The position numbers were made by a program, and so were the translations under genes. From contig NC_010505.1 of NCBI RefSeq assembly GCF_000019725.1, positions 2,607,001 through 2,671,000 on the forward strand: a DNA stretch of 64,000 bases, read 5' to 3'. Numbering within the stretch: position 1 is the stretch's first letter; every line of letters begins with the position of its first letter. Shown piece after piece: positions 26,648 to 36,805 of this stretch. Source of the stretch: Methylobacterium radiotolerans JCM 2831. GTDB taxonomy: Bacteria > Pseudomonadota > Alphaproteobacteria > Rhizobiales > Beijerinckiaceae. The notes under the pieces are model-generated. The model was not told the DNA's origin. It did no database searches and saw only the letters and a list, made by a program, of their open reading frames with translations.

Positions 26648-28057
26648 TCAGGCCGCCTCGGCCGGGAGCGGCGCGGGCTTCTGCGCCGCGCGACCCGCGA
26701 AGGCCTGGGCGGCCAGGGGCAGCTCGATCGCCGCGCAGAGCCCGCCCTCGGGGCGGTTCTCCAGCCGCAGGCGCCCGTTATGGGCCTCGACGATGGCCTG
26801 CACGATCGAGAGGCCGAGGCCGAAGCCGCTCGCCTCGTTGAGATTGCGCGCCCGGTCGCCGCGCACGAAGGGCTGGAGCATCGCCTCGCGCTCCGCCTCG
26901 GGGATCCCCGGGCCGTTATCCAAGATGCAGACCCGGACACCGCGCTCGGAGGCCTCCATCTGAACGTCGGCCCGCCCGCCGTACTTCACGGCGTTGTCCA
27001 CGAGGTTGGTCACCGCCCGCTGGAGCTCCTCGGGCCGGCCCTGGACCAGGACGTGCCGGCTGCGGCTGACGCTGACCGGGGCGCCGAAATCCGAGAAGTC
27101 GTCGCAGACCGTCTGCACCACCGAGGCGAGATCCACGAGGCTGTGGCTGTTCGCGTCCCGGATCTGGCCGTCGCGCACGAAGGAGAGCGCCGCCTCGACG
27201 AGGCCGTTCATCTGGTCGAGGTCGCGCAGGGTCGAGGCCCGGGCATTCTCGTCCTCGATGAACTCGGCACGCAGGCGGAGCCGGGTGATCGGCGTGCGCA
27301 GGTCGTGGCTGATCGCTGCCAGCATCTGGGTCCGATCGTCGATCAGGCGGCGGACGCGCGACCGCATCCGGTCCAGCGCCCGGGACACGGCGAGGACCTC
27401 GCGCGGGCCCGCCTCCGGCAGCGCCACGTGGTCGTCGCGGGCGCCGAACGCCTCGGCGGCGCCCGCGAGCCGCTTCAGCGGCGCCGTGAGGGCGCGGGTG
27501 GCCCAGACGCAGAGCAGCGCCAGCGTCAGCGCCAGGAACACCAGGGTGAAGATCAGCGCCCCCTGGCGGGGACCCCGGAGGGGATCGTTCGGCAGCGTCG
27601 CCTGGAGCCGCGCCCCCGTCGGCGTGACGACGCCGATATGGAGACGCGCGTCCGACCGGCCGCGCTCGGGATCGGCCGCCGAGAGGTCGGTGATCGTCAC
27701 GGGCCGACCGGCGCCGTTGCGCAGCTTCCGGATCACCGGCAGGTCGGGCGGCGACGTCGCCCCCGACGGCACCGTCCCGTCCCAGGGCTCCACGTGGATC
27801 AGCGGCAGGCTGCGACCGCTCGCCAGGAGGGCCGGTCGCGCCGCCGGGTCTGCGGCGTCCATGAGCCTCACCAGGACCCCGAGGCGGCTCGCGGCCACGC
27901 CCGGCAGCGTGTCGGGATTCTGCGACTCGTGCAGGATCAGGAAGGCCGCGGTGGCGACCACGTGGGCGACCGCGATGCCGGCGACCACGAGCAGCGCGAT
28001 CTGGCCCGCGATGGTCTTCGGGCGCAGCCGCGCGCGGAGCCGCCCCAGGCCGCTCAT
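26648..28057 (-). CDS. sensor histidine kinase (EnvZ-like)
   Basis: 469 residues. TM1 at about 17-42, a periplasmic sensor of about 140 residues, TM2 at about 170-192, HAMP, then HisKA with the phosphorylated His251 in ISHDLRTPITRLRL. The HATPase domain has NLVDNAVKYG (N box), LDNGPGIP (G1) and GFGLGLSIVQ (G2). It phosphorylates the response regulator encoded just upstream, whose TGA overlaps its ATG (ATGA). The signal is unknown. Confidence 0.95.
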   Translation of the reverse strand: MSGLGRLRARLRPKTIAGQIALLVVAGIAVAHVVATAAFLILHESQNPDTLPGVAASRLGVLVRLMDAADPAARPALLASGRSLPLIHVEPWDGTVPSGATSPPDLPVIRKLRNGAGRPVTITDLSAADPERGRSDARLHIGVVTPTGARLQATLPNDPLRGPRQGALIFTLVFLALTLALLCVWATRALTAPLKRLAGAAEAFGARDDHVALPEAGPREVLAVSRALDRMRSRVRRLIDDRTQMLAAISHDLRTPITRLRLRAEFIEDENARASTLRDLDQMNGLVEAALSFVRDGQIRDANSHSLVDLASVVQTVCDDFSDFGAPVSVSRSRHVLVQGRPEELQRAVTNLVDNAVKYGGRADVQMEASERGVRVCILDNGPGIPEAEREAMLQPFVRGDRARNLNEASGFGLGLSIVQAIVEAHNGRLRLENRPEGGLCAAIELPLAAQAFAGRAAQKPAPLPAEAA

Positions 28058-28809
28058 GACCGCGTGACCTCGGGCGTGAACAGGTAGCCGCCGGACCGGA
28101 TCGTGCGGATGAACTCGGGGTTGCGGGTGTCGCGCTCGATCTTCTGGCGGATCCGCGAGATCAGCACGTCGATGCTCCGCTCGAACGGGCCCGCGGCCCG
28201 GCCCTGGGTGAGGTCGAGGAGCTGGTCCCGCGACAGCACCCGCCCCGGCCGGAGACACAGGGCGTGGAGCAGGTCGAACTCCGCCCCGGTGATCGAGATG
28301 CGGGCGCCCTCGGGGGAGAGCACCTGTCGCAGGGAGACGTCGAGGGTCCAGCCGGAGAAGTGCAGCCGCCGCCGCTCGTCCGCGTCCGGCGCCTCGGCGG
28401 CGACCCGGCGCAGGATCGCGCGGATCCGGGCGAGCAGTTCCCGCGGGTTGAACGGCTTGGCGAGGTAGTCGTCGGCGCCGAGTTCGAGGCCGAGGATCCG
28501 GTCCACGTCCTCGGACTTCGCGGTCAGGATCAGGATCGGGATCTGCGAGGTGCCGCGCAGGCGCTTGCACAGGCTCAGACCGTCCTCGCCGGGAAGCATC
28601 AGGTCGAGCACGATGAGGTCGATGCGCGCCTCCGCCAGGACCCGGTCCATGTCGGTGCCGTCCCCGGCCAGCGTGACGCGGCAATCGTTGCCGCGCAGGT
28701 AGCGCGCGATCAGCGCCGAGATCTCCCGATCGTCCTCGACGACGAGGATGTGGGGTGTTGCGGGTGCGCTCATCGCAAAGGAGTCGGTCTGCGGGTCGGC
28801 CTGCATCAT
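28054..28809 (-). CDS. OmpR-family response regulator
   Basis: 251 residues from the ATG at 28809 (an ATG at 28773 would give 239). Receiver domain: acidic pocket VVEDDRE, phosphorylated Asp69 in LIVLDLMLPGEDG, Lys in YLAKPFNPRE. C-terminal winged helix: ISITGAEFDLLHALCLRPG ... IDVLISRIRQKIE, ending in SGGYLFTPEV. It is the partner of the downstream kinase. Divergent from the acyl-CoA dehydrogenase gene; no close target gene is obvious. Confidence 0.95.
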   Translation of the reverse strand: MMQADPQTDSFAMSAPATPHILVVEDDREISALIARYLRGNDCRVTLAGDGTDMDRVLAEARIDLIVLDLMLPGEDGLSLCKRLRGTSQIPILILTAKSEDVDRILGLELGADDYLAKPFNPRELLARIRAILRRVAAEAPDADERRRLHFSGWTLDVSLRQVLSPEGARISITGAEFDLLHALCLRPGRVLSRDQLLDLTQGRAAGPFERSIDVLISRIRQKIERDTRNPEFIRTIRSGGYLFTPEVTRS

Positions 28810-28933
28810 CAGGCTATTATGACGCCATCCGCCGATTATTCGAAGGTGGGGCACGGAACCATTTTGTAAGCGCGTGTTTCCCGCACGGACCTGAACTGAG
28901 TTGCCGAACGGCGTCACATCACAGGGGGGAACG

Positions 28934-30178
28934 ATGACCGGAACCGAGGATCGGAAGGACCTGATCGCGCCGCGGCCGCCGGAACTCGCCTCGCCCTGGC
29001 GGACCGAGGCTCGGGCGGCGCTGCAGGCCGAGGCCCGGGCCTTCGCCCGCGACACCGTCCTGCCGCTCGCCGACGAGCTCGACCGTCACAAGGCCGAGAT
29101 GCCGCGGTCGCTCATCGACGCCATGGCCGAGAAAGGCTGGTTCGGCATCACGATCCCGGCGGAGCATGGCGGCCTCGGGCTCGGCGTGTTCGAGTACTGC
29201 CTGGTCTCGGAGGAGCTGGCCCGGGCCTGGCTCTCGGTGGGCAGCATCCTGGCCCGCGGCCAGGGCCTCGGCACCCAGACCCTCGACCCGGACCGCCGGG
29301 CGGAGCTGCTCCGGCGCTCGGCCCGGGGGCAGTGGATCGGCTCGATCTCGCTGTCGGAACCCGATGCCGGCTCCGACCTCGCCGGCGTGCAGACCCGGGC
29401 GGTGCGCGACGGCGACCGGTGGCGGCTGACCGGTACCAAGCGCTGGGCCGGCTTCGCCAAGGGCGCCGACTTCATCGAGGTCCTGGCCCGGACCCGCGAC
29501 CCGGAGCCGGGGGAACCGCGCTCCGCCGGCCTGGAGCCGTTCCTGGTGCTCAAGGAGCGCGACAGCTTCCCGCCCGGGGTGACCGGCCGGGTGATCGACA
29601 AGATCGGCTATCACGGCTTCCAGACCTTCGAGCTGAGGCTGGAGGACGTGTGCGTGCCCGAGAGCGACCGGCTCACCGGGCTCTACGGCGACCAGGGGGC
29701 GGACGCGGATTCCGGCGGGTTCGCCGCCGTCCAGCGCGGCCTCAACATCGCCCGGGTCCACACGGCGGCCCGGGCCGTCGGCGTCGCCCGCGCGGCGGTC
29801 GAGGATTGCCAGAGCTACCTCCAGGAGCGGGTCCAGTTCGGCCACCCGATCGGCGACTTCCAGGCGCTGCGCTTCGCGCTGGCCGACATGGCCGCCGACG
29901 TCGCGCAGGCGCGGGCCTTCTGGCACCAGGTCGCCCACCTTCTCGACCAGGGGGAGCCCGCCGAGAGCGAGTCGGCGATGGTGAAGCTTCTGGCCACCGA
30001 GATGGCGGTGCGGGTCACCAACCAGGCGATGCAGCTCCACGGCGGCAACGGCTACACCACCGAGCGGCGGGTCGAGCGCTACTGGCGCGACGCGCGGCTG
30101 ACGACGATCTTCGAGGGCACGAGCGAGATCCAGCGGCGGATCATCAGCGACCGGATGCTGCCGCGGCCCGGGGCCTGA
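28934..30178 (+). CDS. acyl-CoA dehydrogenase
   Basis: 414 residues, a full three-domain flavoenzyme. Substrate and FAD segments are SISLSEPDAGSDLAG and GTKRWAGFAKGADF. The catalytic Glu is in TTIFEGTSEIQRR near the C-terminus, the position used by short- and medium-chain enzymes. The acyl specificity cannot be read. The ATG at 28934 follows GGGGGGAACG. Electrons go to ETF; the ETF genes 10 kb downstream appear dedicated to the betaine cluster. Divergent from the two-component pair. Confidence 0.93.
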   Translation: MTGTEDRKDLIAPRPPELASPWRTEARAALQAEARAFARDTVLPLADELDRHKAEMPRSLIDAMAEKGWFGITIPAEHGGLGLGVFEYCLVSEELARAWLSVGSILARGQGLGTQTLDPDRRAELLRRSARGQWIGSISLSEPDAGSDLAGVQTRAVRDGDRWRLTGTKRWAGFAKGADFIEVLARTRDPEPGEPRSAGLEPFLVLKERDSFPPGVTGRVIDKIGYHGFQTFELRLEDVCVPESDRLTGLYGDQGADADSGGFAAVQRGLNIARVHTAARAVGVARAAVEDCQSYLQERVQFGHPIGDFQALRFALADMAADVAQARAFWHQVAHLLDQGEPAESESAMVKLLATEMAVRVTNQAMQLHGGNGYTTERRVERYWRDARLTTIFEGTSEIQRRIISDRMLPRPGA

Positions 30179-30294
30179 TCGCCCGCGCGCGCCCGTGCGG
30201 CGAATCGTCGAGCGGGACTCCCCGCCCGGCGTCGCCCGGCTACCTCACGACTCTGTCCTGCCCGGCGGACCGGGTGCCGCCATCCGGAAGCTCC

Positions 30295-32160
30295 GTGTCG
30301 AAGCCCATCAGCGATTACGCCCTCATCGGCGACACACATTCCTGCGCGCTGATCGCCCGCGACGGCTCGATCGACTGGCTGTGCTGGCCGCGTCACGACT
30401 CGCCGGCGCTGTTCGTGAAGCTCCTCGACGACGTGAGGGGCGGTGCCTGCACCGTCGCCTTCGACGGACCGGCCGGGAGCGCGCGCCGCTACCTGCCCGA
30501 CACCAACATCCTGGAGACGACCTTCACCACCGAGACCGGCCGGGCGCGCCTCGTCGACCTGATGCCGGTCAACCCGCCGAGTCCGGAACCCGACGAGGGA
30601 CCGGACGGCGAGAGCGAGAGCCGCCTGATCCGGCTGCTGACCTGCGAGCAGGGCCGGGTCTCGGGCGCGTTCCGGGTGCGGCCGACCTTCGACTACGCCC
30701 GCCGCCCCTGCACGCCGCTGGTCGAGGGCGGTTCGGTCCTGTTCGAGGCCGGGGACTGGCGCGTGCGCGTCAACGCGCAGGCGTGCCCGACCCTCGCGGG
30801 CGACGCGGCCGAGATCCGGTTCGACCTCGCGGAGGGCGAGACCGCCTACCTGGTCCTGACGCACGGCGAGGATCAGGACGAGGCCTGCATCGAGGACTTC
30901 GCCGGCGCCCGGCGGCGCCTGGAGACGACCGCCGATTACTGGCGCCGCTGGAGCGCCCGCAGCACCTATCGCGGCGCCTACCGGGACGCGGTGATGCGGT
31001 CCGCCCTGTGCCTGAAGCTGCTGACCTACTCGCCCTCGGGCGGCATCGTGGCGGCGGCCACCGCCGGCCTGCCCGAGGCGGTCCCGGGCAACCGCAACTA
31101 CGATTACCGCTTCACGTGGATGCGGGACGCCTCCTTCACGGTCACCGCCTTCGTGATGCTGGGCTACGTCAGGGAAGCGTCCGAGTTCCTGCGCTTCCTG
31201 CGCGAGCGCGACGGCACGTTCGGACGGGAGACGCGGCTGATGTACGGCATCGCCGGCGACATGCCGCCGGAGGAGGAGCTGAGCCACCTCGCCGGCTGGA
31301 ACGGCGTGGGGCCGGTGGTGATCGGCAACCTCGCCGAGCACCAGGACCAGCACGACATCTACGGCGAGCTGCTGCGGGCGCTGTGCGTCTTCCTCGAGGC
31401 GGTGGATTACGACCCGCCCGAGAAGGTCAACGACCGGCTGCCGGAGGTGCTGGACAACCTCACCGCCCGGGCCATCCGCCACCGCCACGACGCGGATCAC
31501 GGCATCTGGGAGCTGCGCACCGGGCCGCGCCAGCAGGTCCACACCAAGGCGATGATCTGGGTCGCGCTGCGGGACGCGGCCCGGATCGCCCGCAACATCG
31601 CGGGCGTGCCGGAGGCGAAGATCGCCGAGTGGGAGCGGGTCGCCGCGGAGATCCGGTCGGAATATCTGGAGAAGGGCTGGAGCGCCGAGAAGCAGGCCTA
31701 TGTCGGCGCCTACGACTCGCATCACCTCGACGCCGCGGTCCTGCGCGTGGCCCTGTTCGGGGCCCTCGACCCGCGGGAGCCGCGGATGCGCGCGACCCTG
31801 GCGGCGATCGAGCACGAGCTGGGCGTCGGCGACCTGATCTACCGCTACCGCATGGAGGACGGGCTGGAGGGCGACGAGGGCACGTTCACGGCCTGCGCCT
31901 TCTGGCGGGTCGGCTGCCTCGCCCTCGACGGGCGGACCGGCGAGGCCAAGGCGGCTTTCGAGCGGCTGATCGCCCGGTGCAACGATGTCGGGCTGCTCGC
32001 GGAGGAGATCGACCCGGCCAGCGGCGCGCAGCGCGGGAACACGCCGCAGGGCTTCTCCCACATGGCCCTGATCAACGCCGCGCTGCGTCTGGAGGACAGC
32101 ATCGCGCGCTTCGGCGCGGACGAAAGGCCGGAGAGCGCGGCCCGGTCGGCCGCCGAGTAG
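30295..32160 (+). CDS. glycoside hydrolase family 15 protein (glucoamylase/trehalase-like)
   Basis: 621 residues from a GTG with GGAAG upstream. An N-terminal beta-sandwich (YALIGDTHSCALIARDGSID) is followed by an (alpha/alpha)6 barrel: NYDYRFTWMRDASFTVTAF, and the acid LLAEEIDPASGAQRGNTPQG near the C-terminus, characteristic of bacterial GH15. No signal peptide, so the enzyme is cytoplasmic and may cleave trehalose or short alpha-glucans; which one is not decided by the sequence. Confidence 0.9.
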   Translation: MSKPISDYALIGDTHSCALIARDGSIDWLCWPRHDSPALFVKLLDDVRGGACTVAFDGPAGSARRYLPDTNILETTFTTETGRARLVDLMPVNPPSPEPDEGPDGESESRLIRLLTCEQGRVSGAFRVRPTFDYARRPCTPLVEGGSVLFEAGDWRVRVNAQACPTLAGDAAEIRFDLAEGETAYLVLTHGEDQDEACIEDFAGARRRLETTADYWRRWSARSTYRGAYRDAVMRSALCLKLLTYSPSGGIVAAATAGLPEAVPGNRNYDYRFTWMRDASFTVTAFVMLGYVREASEFLRFLRERDGTFGRETRLMYGIAGDMPPEEELSHLAGWNGVGPVVIGNLAEHQDQHDIYGELLRALCVFLEAVDYDPPEKVNDRLPEVLDNLTARAIRHRHDADHGIWELRTGPRQQVHTKAMIWVALRDAARIARNIAGVPEAKIAEWERVAAEIRSEYLEKGWSAEKQAYVGAYDSHHLDAAVLRVALFGALDPREPRMRATLAAIEHELGVGDLIYRYRMEDGLEGDEGTFTACAFWRVGCLALDGRTGEAKAAFERLIARCNDVGLLAEEIDPASGAQRGNTPQGFSHMALINAALRLEDSIARFGADERPESAARSAAE

Positions 32161-32290
32161 CGCCGCTCCAGCTCCCGGCGCAGGCCGGTCCGCGCCACGT
32201 CGCGGTTGACCAAGCGAGTGTCGCTGGCGTGGCAGCGGGCGGTCGGTCCGGCGGCGATAGTTTCGGGGCCTGAATGGCTCCGGAGGTCCC

Positions 32291-33550
32291 ATGCTCGACG
32301 TGACGCCGACCCCTCTGCAGCGTCTCCTGCGGGAGCGCCGTCGCGGCTACAGCCTGCCGGCCGAGTTCTACCTGAGCCCCGAAATCTTCGACGCCGACAT
32401 GGCGGTGATCTTCGGCCGCCACTGGATCTACGTCGGCGTCGAGCCCGACGTGCCGGAGGCCGGCGACGTCATGGTCGTCGACATCGGCACGACCTCCGTG
32501 GCGATCGTCCGCGACGACGACGGCGCGGTCCGGGCCTTCCACAACGTCTGCCGCCACCGCGGCGCCCGGCTCGTCCACGAGGAGAAGTCGACCGTCGGCA
32601 ACCTCGTCTGCCGCTACCATTCCTGGACCTACGACCTCACCGGCGCCCTCATCCACGCCGACCACATGGGGCCGGATTTCAGGCGCGGCTGCCACGGGCT
32701 GAAGCCCGTCCACATCCGCTCGCTGGAAGGCCTGCTCTTCGTCTGCCTCTCCGACGACCCGCCCGCCGATTTCGACGCCATGGCGGCCCGGCTCGGCCCC
32801 TACATCGCGCCCCACAACATCCGCGACACCAAGGTCGCCTTCCAGAAGGACATCGTCGAGCCGGGCAACTGGAAGCTCACGATGGAGAACAACCGCGAGT
32901 GCTACCATTGCGGCGCGAACCATCCCGAGCTGACCGTGCCGCTCTTCGCCTACGGCTTCGGCTTCGCGCCCGAGGAGATGGACGAGCACGACCGCGCCCA
33001 GGCCGAGCGCTACGGCAGCCTGCTCCGGACGCGCCACGGCGAGTGGGAGGCGGAGGGGCTGCCGTCGAAGGAGATCGACGAGCTCGACACCATGATCACG
33101 GGCTTCCGCACGGAGCGGCTGCCGCTCGACGGCGAGGGTGAATCCCACACGATCGACACCAAGGCCGCCTGCCGGAAGCTCCTCGGCAGCCTGACCAACG
33201 CCAAGCTCGGCGGCCTCTCGGTCTGGACCCAGCCCAATTCCTGGCACCACTTCCTCGGCGACCACATCGTCACCTTCTCGGTGCTCCCACTCGACACCGA
33301 GCGCTCGCTCCTGCGCACCAAGTGGCTCGTCCACAAGGACGCGGTCGAGGGCGTCGACTACGATCTCGCCAACCTGACCGGCGTCTGGGAGGCCACCAAC
33401 GACCAGGACAGCGAGCTCGTCGGCATCTGCCAGCAGGGCGTGCGCAGCCCGGCCTACGAGCCCGGCCCGTACTCGCCCCACACCGAGATGCTCGTGGAGA
33501 AGTTCTGCACCTGGTACGTCGGCCGCATGGCCGCGCATCTGGGGCGCTGA
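32291..33550 (+). CDS. gbcA: glycine betaine monooxygenase, Rieske oxygenase subunit
   Basis: Demethylates glycine betaine to dimethylglycine, releasing formaldehyde. 419 residues. The Rieske 2Fe-2S ligands are Cys87, His89 (CRHRGA), Cys107 and His110 (CRYHSW). The mononuclear-iron histidines lie in ENNRECYHCGANH (His206, His211), with an acidic ligand near NDQDSE. The sequence and the neighbours gbcB, dgcA and dgcB point to glycine betaine; a related role on other betaines (such as stachydrine) is possible but less likely. First gene of a plus-strand operon. Confidence 0.9.
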   Translation: MLDVTPTPLQRLLRERRRGYSLPAEFYLSPEIFDADMAVIFGRHWIYVGVEPDVPEAGDVMVVDIGTTSVAIVRDDDGAVRAFHNVCRHRGARLVHEEKSTVGNLVCRYHSWTYDLTGALIHADHMGPDFRRGCHGLKPVHIRSLEGLLFVCLSDDPPADFDAMAARLGPYIAPHNIRDTKVAFQKDIVEPGNWKLTMENNRECYHCGANHPELTVPLFAYGFGFAPEEMDEHDRAQAERYGSLLRTRHGEWEAEGLPSKEIDELDTMITGFRTERLPLDGEGESHTIDTKAACRKLLGSLTNAKLGGLSVWTQPNSWHHFLGDHIVTFSVLPLDTERSLLRTKWLVHKDAVEGVDYDLANLTGVWEATNDQDSELVGICQQGVRSPAYEPGPYSPHTEMLVEKFCTWYVGRMAAHLGR

Positions 33551-33552
33551 TC

Positions 33553-34692
33553 GTGGCTCCGGCCTCCCCCAGAAGTCCCGGATCGGCAGAGCCGGCCGCC
33601 GCGTCGCTCGCGGCCAGCGCGCCCTGGGATGCCGAGACGGACGACGTCCTCACCTGCGTCGCGGTGCGGGCCGAGACGCACGACGTGAAGACCTTCGTGC
33701 TCGCCGCCCGCGAGCCGCGGACGTTCCGCTACCGGCCGGGCCAGTTCCTCACCTTCGCCTTCGAGATCGGCGGGGAGACGCTCCACCGCTGCTACACGAT
33801 CTCCTCGGCCCCGACCCGGCCCCACACCCTGGCGATCACCGTCAAGCGCGTGGCCGGCGGGCCGGTCTCGAACTGGCTGCACGACCATCTGGCGCCCGGC
33901 GACAGCGTCCGGGCGCTCGGTCCGATGGGCGACTTCTCGTGCTTCACCCATCCCGGGGCGAAGTACCTGCTCCTGTCGGGCGGCAGCGGCGTCACGCCCA
34001 TGATGGCGATGGCGCGCACCTTCCACGACCTCGGGGCGGGCCGCGACCTGGCCTTCGTGCACTCGGCGCGCAGCCCGGCCGACATCGTCTTCCGGGACGA
34101 GCTCGCCCTGATGGCCCGCCGCGACCCGGCGCTCAGCGTCCACGCGATCTGCGAGGCCGACGCCCCGGGCGAGGCCTGGACGGGCCCGCGGGGCCGGCTG
34201 ACCCCGGCGCTCCTGCGCGAGACGGTGCCCGACTTCCTCGAGCGCACGGTCTTCGTCTGCGGCCCGAAACCCTACATGGACGCGGTGCGGGCGATGCTGG
34301 CCGAGGCCGGCTTCGACATGGCCCGGTACCACGAGGAGAGCTTCGACTTCGGCGCCCTGCCGGAGGCCGAGCAGGACGCCGCCCGCGAGGCGGAGCACGC
34401 CCTCGACGACGCGCCGGCCGCGGGCGTGCGCAGCTTCCGGGTGGAGTTCGCCAAGACCCGCCGGGTGCTCGACTGCCCGGAGGACACGACGGTGCTGGAC
34501 GCGGCCCGCAAGGCCGGGATCCGCCTGCCCTCCTCCTGCGCCAAGGGCCTGTGCGGCACCTGCAAGTCGAAGGTGACCTCCGGCACCGTGGCGATGACCC
34601 ACGCGGGCGGCATCCGCCAGCGCGAGATCGATGCCGGCATGGCCCTGCTGTGCTGCTCCAGGCCGACGAGCGACCTCGTCATCGAGCGGTGA
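33553..34692 (+). CDS. gbcB: glycine betaine monooxygenase, reductase subunit
   Basis: Passes NAD(P)H electrons to GbcA. 379 residues from a GTG 2 bases after the gbcA stop. FAD domain with RCYTISS, NAD domain with SGGSGVTPMMAMA and VCGPKPYMDAV, then a C-terminal plant-type 2Fe-2S ferredoxin: Cys329, Cys334, Cys337 (CAKGLCGTC) and a Cys at 367 or 368. A Pro/Ser/Ala-rich first 25 residues precede the FAD domain. Confidence 0.92.
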   Translation: MAPASPRSPGSAEPAAASLAASAPWDAETDDVLTCVAVRAETHDVKTFVLAAREPRTFRYRPGQFLTFAFEIGGETLHRCYTISSAPTRPHTLAITVKRVAGGPVSNWLHDHLAPGDSVRALGPMGDFSCFTHPGAKYLLLSGGSGVTPMMAMARTFHDLGAGRDLAFVHSARSPADIVFRDELALMARRDPALSVHAICEADAPGEAWTGPRGRLTPALLRETVPDFLERTVFVCGPKPYMDAVRAMLAEAGFDMARYHEESFDFGALPEAEQDAAREAEHALDDAPAAGVRSFRVEFAKTRRVLDCPEDTTVLDAARKAGIRLPSSCAKGLCGTCKSKVTSGTVAMTHAGGIRQREIDAGMALLCCSRPTSDLVIER

Positions 34693-34754
34693 GGCCCGGG
34701 CCGCGCCCGGCCCCTCCCCGCCTCGCACACCCCCTCGCCTTCGGGAGTGCTCCC

Positions 34755-36797
34755 GTGATCGCCAACGCCGACGCGCTGCTGAAACCCCTGACCATCAAGG
34801 GGCTGACGATCCGCAACCGGGTGATGTCCACCAGTCACGCGCCGGGCTACGGCCGCGACGGCAGGCCCCAGGAGCGCTACCAGCTCTACCACGCCGAGAA
34901 GGCCAGGGGCGGGATCGGGCTGACCATGTTCGGCGGCTCCTCGTCGGTCGCCCCTGACAGCCCGGCCGCCCCCTGGAACCAGATCTCGGTCGCCGACGAC
35001 GCGGTGATCCCGTTCTTCCGGCAGTTCGCCGACCGGGTCCACGCCCACGGCGGCAAGCTGATGATCCAGCTCACCCATATGGGCCGCCGCACCAAGTGGG
35101 ACACCGAGCACTGGCTGCCGACGCTCGCGCCCTCGCCGCGCCGGGAACCCGCCTCCCGCACGATCCCGAAGGAGATGGAGGCGGAGGACATCGCCCGCGT
35201 GGTGCGGAGCTTCGCCGCGGCCGCGCGCCGCTGCCGCGAGGGCGGACTCGACGGCTGCGAGGTCTCGGCCGCCCACGGCCACCTGATCGACCAGTTCTGG
35301 TCGCCCGCGGTCAACCGGCGCACCGACCGGTACGGCGGCAGCCTGGAGAACCGGATGCGCTTCGGCATCGAGGTCCTGGAGGCGATGCGCGCCGAGGTCG
35401 GCGACGCCTACGTCATCGGCATCCGCATGTCCGGCGACGAGATGATCGCCGACGGTCTCTCGCAGGAGGATTGCCTCGCGATCGCCTCGGAATATGCCAG
35501 GCGCGGCCTCGTGGACTTCCTCAACATCCTGGGCGGGCAGGCGCGGGACCACATCGCCCACGCGATCTCCCTGCCCAACATGTCCTTCCCGGTGGCGCCG
35601 TTCCTGTTCCTGCCGAGCGCGATCAAGCGCGAGGTCGACGTGCCGGTCTTCCACGCCCAGCGCGTCACCGACCTCGCGACCGCGGCCCGGGCAGTGGCTG
35701 AGGGCCACGTCGACATGGTTGCGATGACCCGGGCGCACATCGCCGACCCGCACTTGGTGCGCAAGCTGTCCGAGGGCCGGGCCGACGACATCCGCCAGTG
35801 CGTCGGCGCGGGCTACTGCATCGACCGCATCTACGTCGGCGGCGACGCCCTGTGCATCCAGAACGCCGCCACCGGCCGCGAGGCCACGATGCCCCACGAG
35901 ATCCGAAAGGCGGATGTCCGCCGCCGCGTCGTGGTCGTCGGCGCCGGGCCGGCCGGGCTCGAGGCGGCCCGCGTCTGCGCCGAGCGCGGCCACGCGGTCG
36001 TGCTGTTCGAGAAGGGCGCCCAGCCCGGCGGACAGATCACCCTGGCGGCGAAGGCCGGCTGGCGCGAGGCGATGTCGGGCATCACCCGGTGGCTCGTCGC
36101 CCAGGTCACCAAGCTCGGCGTCGACCTGCGCCTGAACACGGCCGCCACCGAAGAGGCGGTCCGCGCCGAGAAGCCCGACGTGGTGATCGTCGCCACCGGC
36201 GGCAGCCCGTCCCGCGGCCACGCCACGGGGGCCGAGGCGCACGCCGTGACCACGGCCGAGGTGCTCTCCGGCGCGGTCGAGCCGACCGGCTCGGTCCTGC
36301 TCTACGACGAGATGGGCCAGCACAACGCCGCCTCGGTCGCCGAACTCCTGGCCAAGCGCGGCTGCCTCGTGGAGATCGCCACCCACGACCGGATGGTGGC
36401 CGAGGAGGTCGGCACCACCAACCAGCCGATCCACCTGCGCGAACTCTACAGGCTCGGCGTGGTGATGACGCCGAACATGGAGCTGATCGAGATCTACCCC
36501 GAGGGCAACCGCTTCGTGGCGGCCCTGCGCAACACCATGACCGACGGCGAGGAGGAGCGCCTCGTCGACCGCATCGTGGTGGATCACGGCACCCTCCCGG
36601 TGGACGGGCTCTATCACGGCCTGAAGGCCGGCTCGGTGAATCGCGGCCGGACCGACCAGGGCGCCCTGCTCCGCGGCGAGCCGCAGCCCTTCGACCTGTC
36701 CGGCGGCTACACCCTCCACCGGATCGGCGACGCCGTGGCCGGCCGCAACATCCACGCGGCGCTCTACGACGCCCTGCGGCTGTGCAAGGACATCTGA
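34755..36797 (+). CDS. dgcA: dimethylglycine demethylase, DgcA-like flavoprotein
   Basis: Removes a methyl group from dimethylglycine to give sarcosine. 680 residues, from a GTG: an N-terminal FMN-binding TIM barrel (VMSTSHAPGYGRDG, HAHGGKLMIQLTHMGRR), a Cys region (RQCVGAGYCIDRI ... ALCIQN) and a C-terminal FAD/NAD domain (VVVVGAGPAGLEAARV). Three Cys are clear where related old-yellow-enzyme-type proteins have a 4Fe-4S site; the fourth ligand is not obvious to me. Followed 8 bases later by dgcB. Confidence 0.88.
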   Translation: MIANADALLKPLTIKGLTIRNRVMSTSHAPGYGRDGRPQERYQLYHAEKARGGIGLTMFGGSSSVAPDSPAAPWNQISVADDAVIPFFRQFADRVHAHGGKLMIQLTHMGRRTKWDTEHWLPTLAPSPRREPASRTIPKEMEAEDIARVVRSFAAAARRCREGGLDGCEVSAAHGHLIDQFWSPAVNRRTDRYGGSLENRMRFGIEVLEAMRAEVGDAYVIGIRMSGDEMIADGLSQEDCLAIASEYARRGLVDFLNILGGQARDHIAHAISLPNMSFPVAPFLFLPSAIKREVDVPVFHAQRVTDLATAARAVAEGHVDMVAMTRAHIADPHLVRKLSEGRADDIRQCVGAGYCIDRIYVGGDALCIQNAATGREATMPHEIRKADVRRRVVVVGAGPAGLEAARVCAERGHAVVLFEKGAQPGGQITLAAKAGWREAMSGITRWLVAQVTKLGVDLRLNTAATEEAVRAEKPDVVIVATGGSPSRGHATGAEAHAVTTAEVLSGAVEPTGSVLLYDEMGQHNAASVAELLAKRGCLVEIATHDRMVAEEVGTTNQPIHLRELYRLGVVMTPNMELIEIYPEGNRFVAALRNTMTDGEEERLVDRIVVDHGTLPVDGLYHGLKAGSVNRGRTDQGALLRGEPQPFDLSGGYTLHRIGDAVAGRNIHAALYDALRLCKDI

Positions 36798-36805
36798 GCT
36801 GAGCC

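Noticed and set aside
24475..26940. An 821-codon minus-strand frame opposite the second chemoreceptor
   Set aside because: No family-like segments, while the plus-strand frame has all chemoreceptor motifs. It also spans into the kinase gene.
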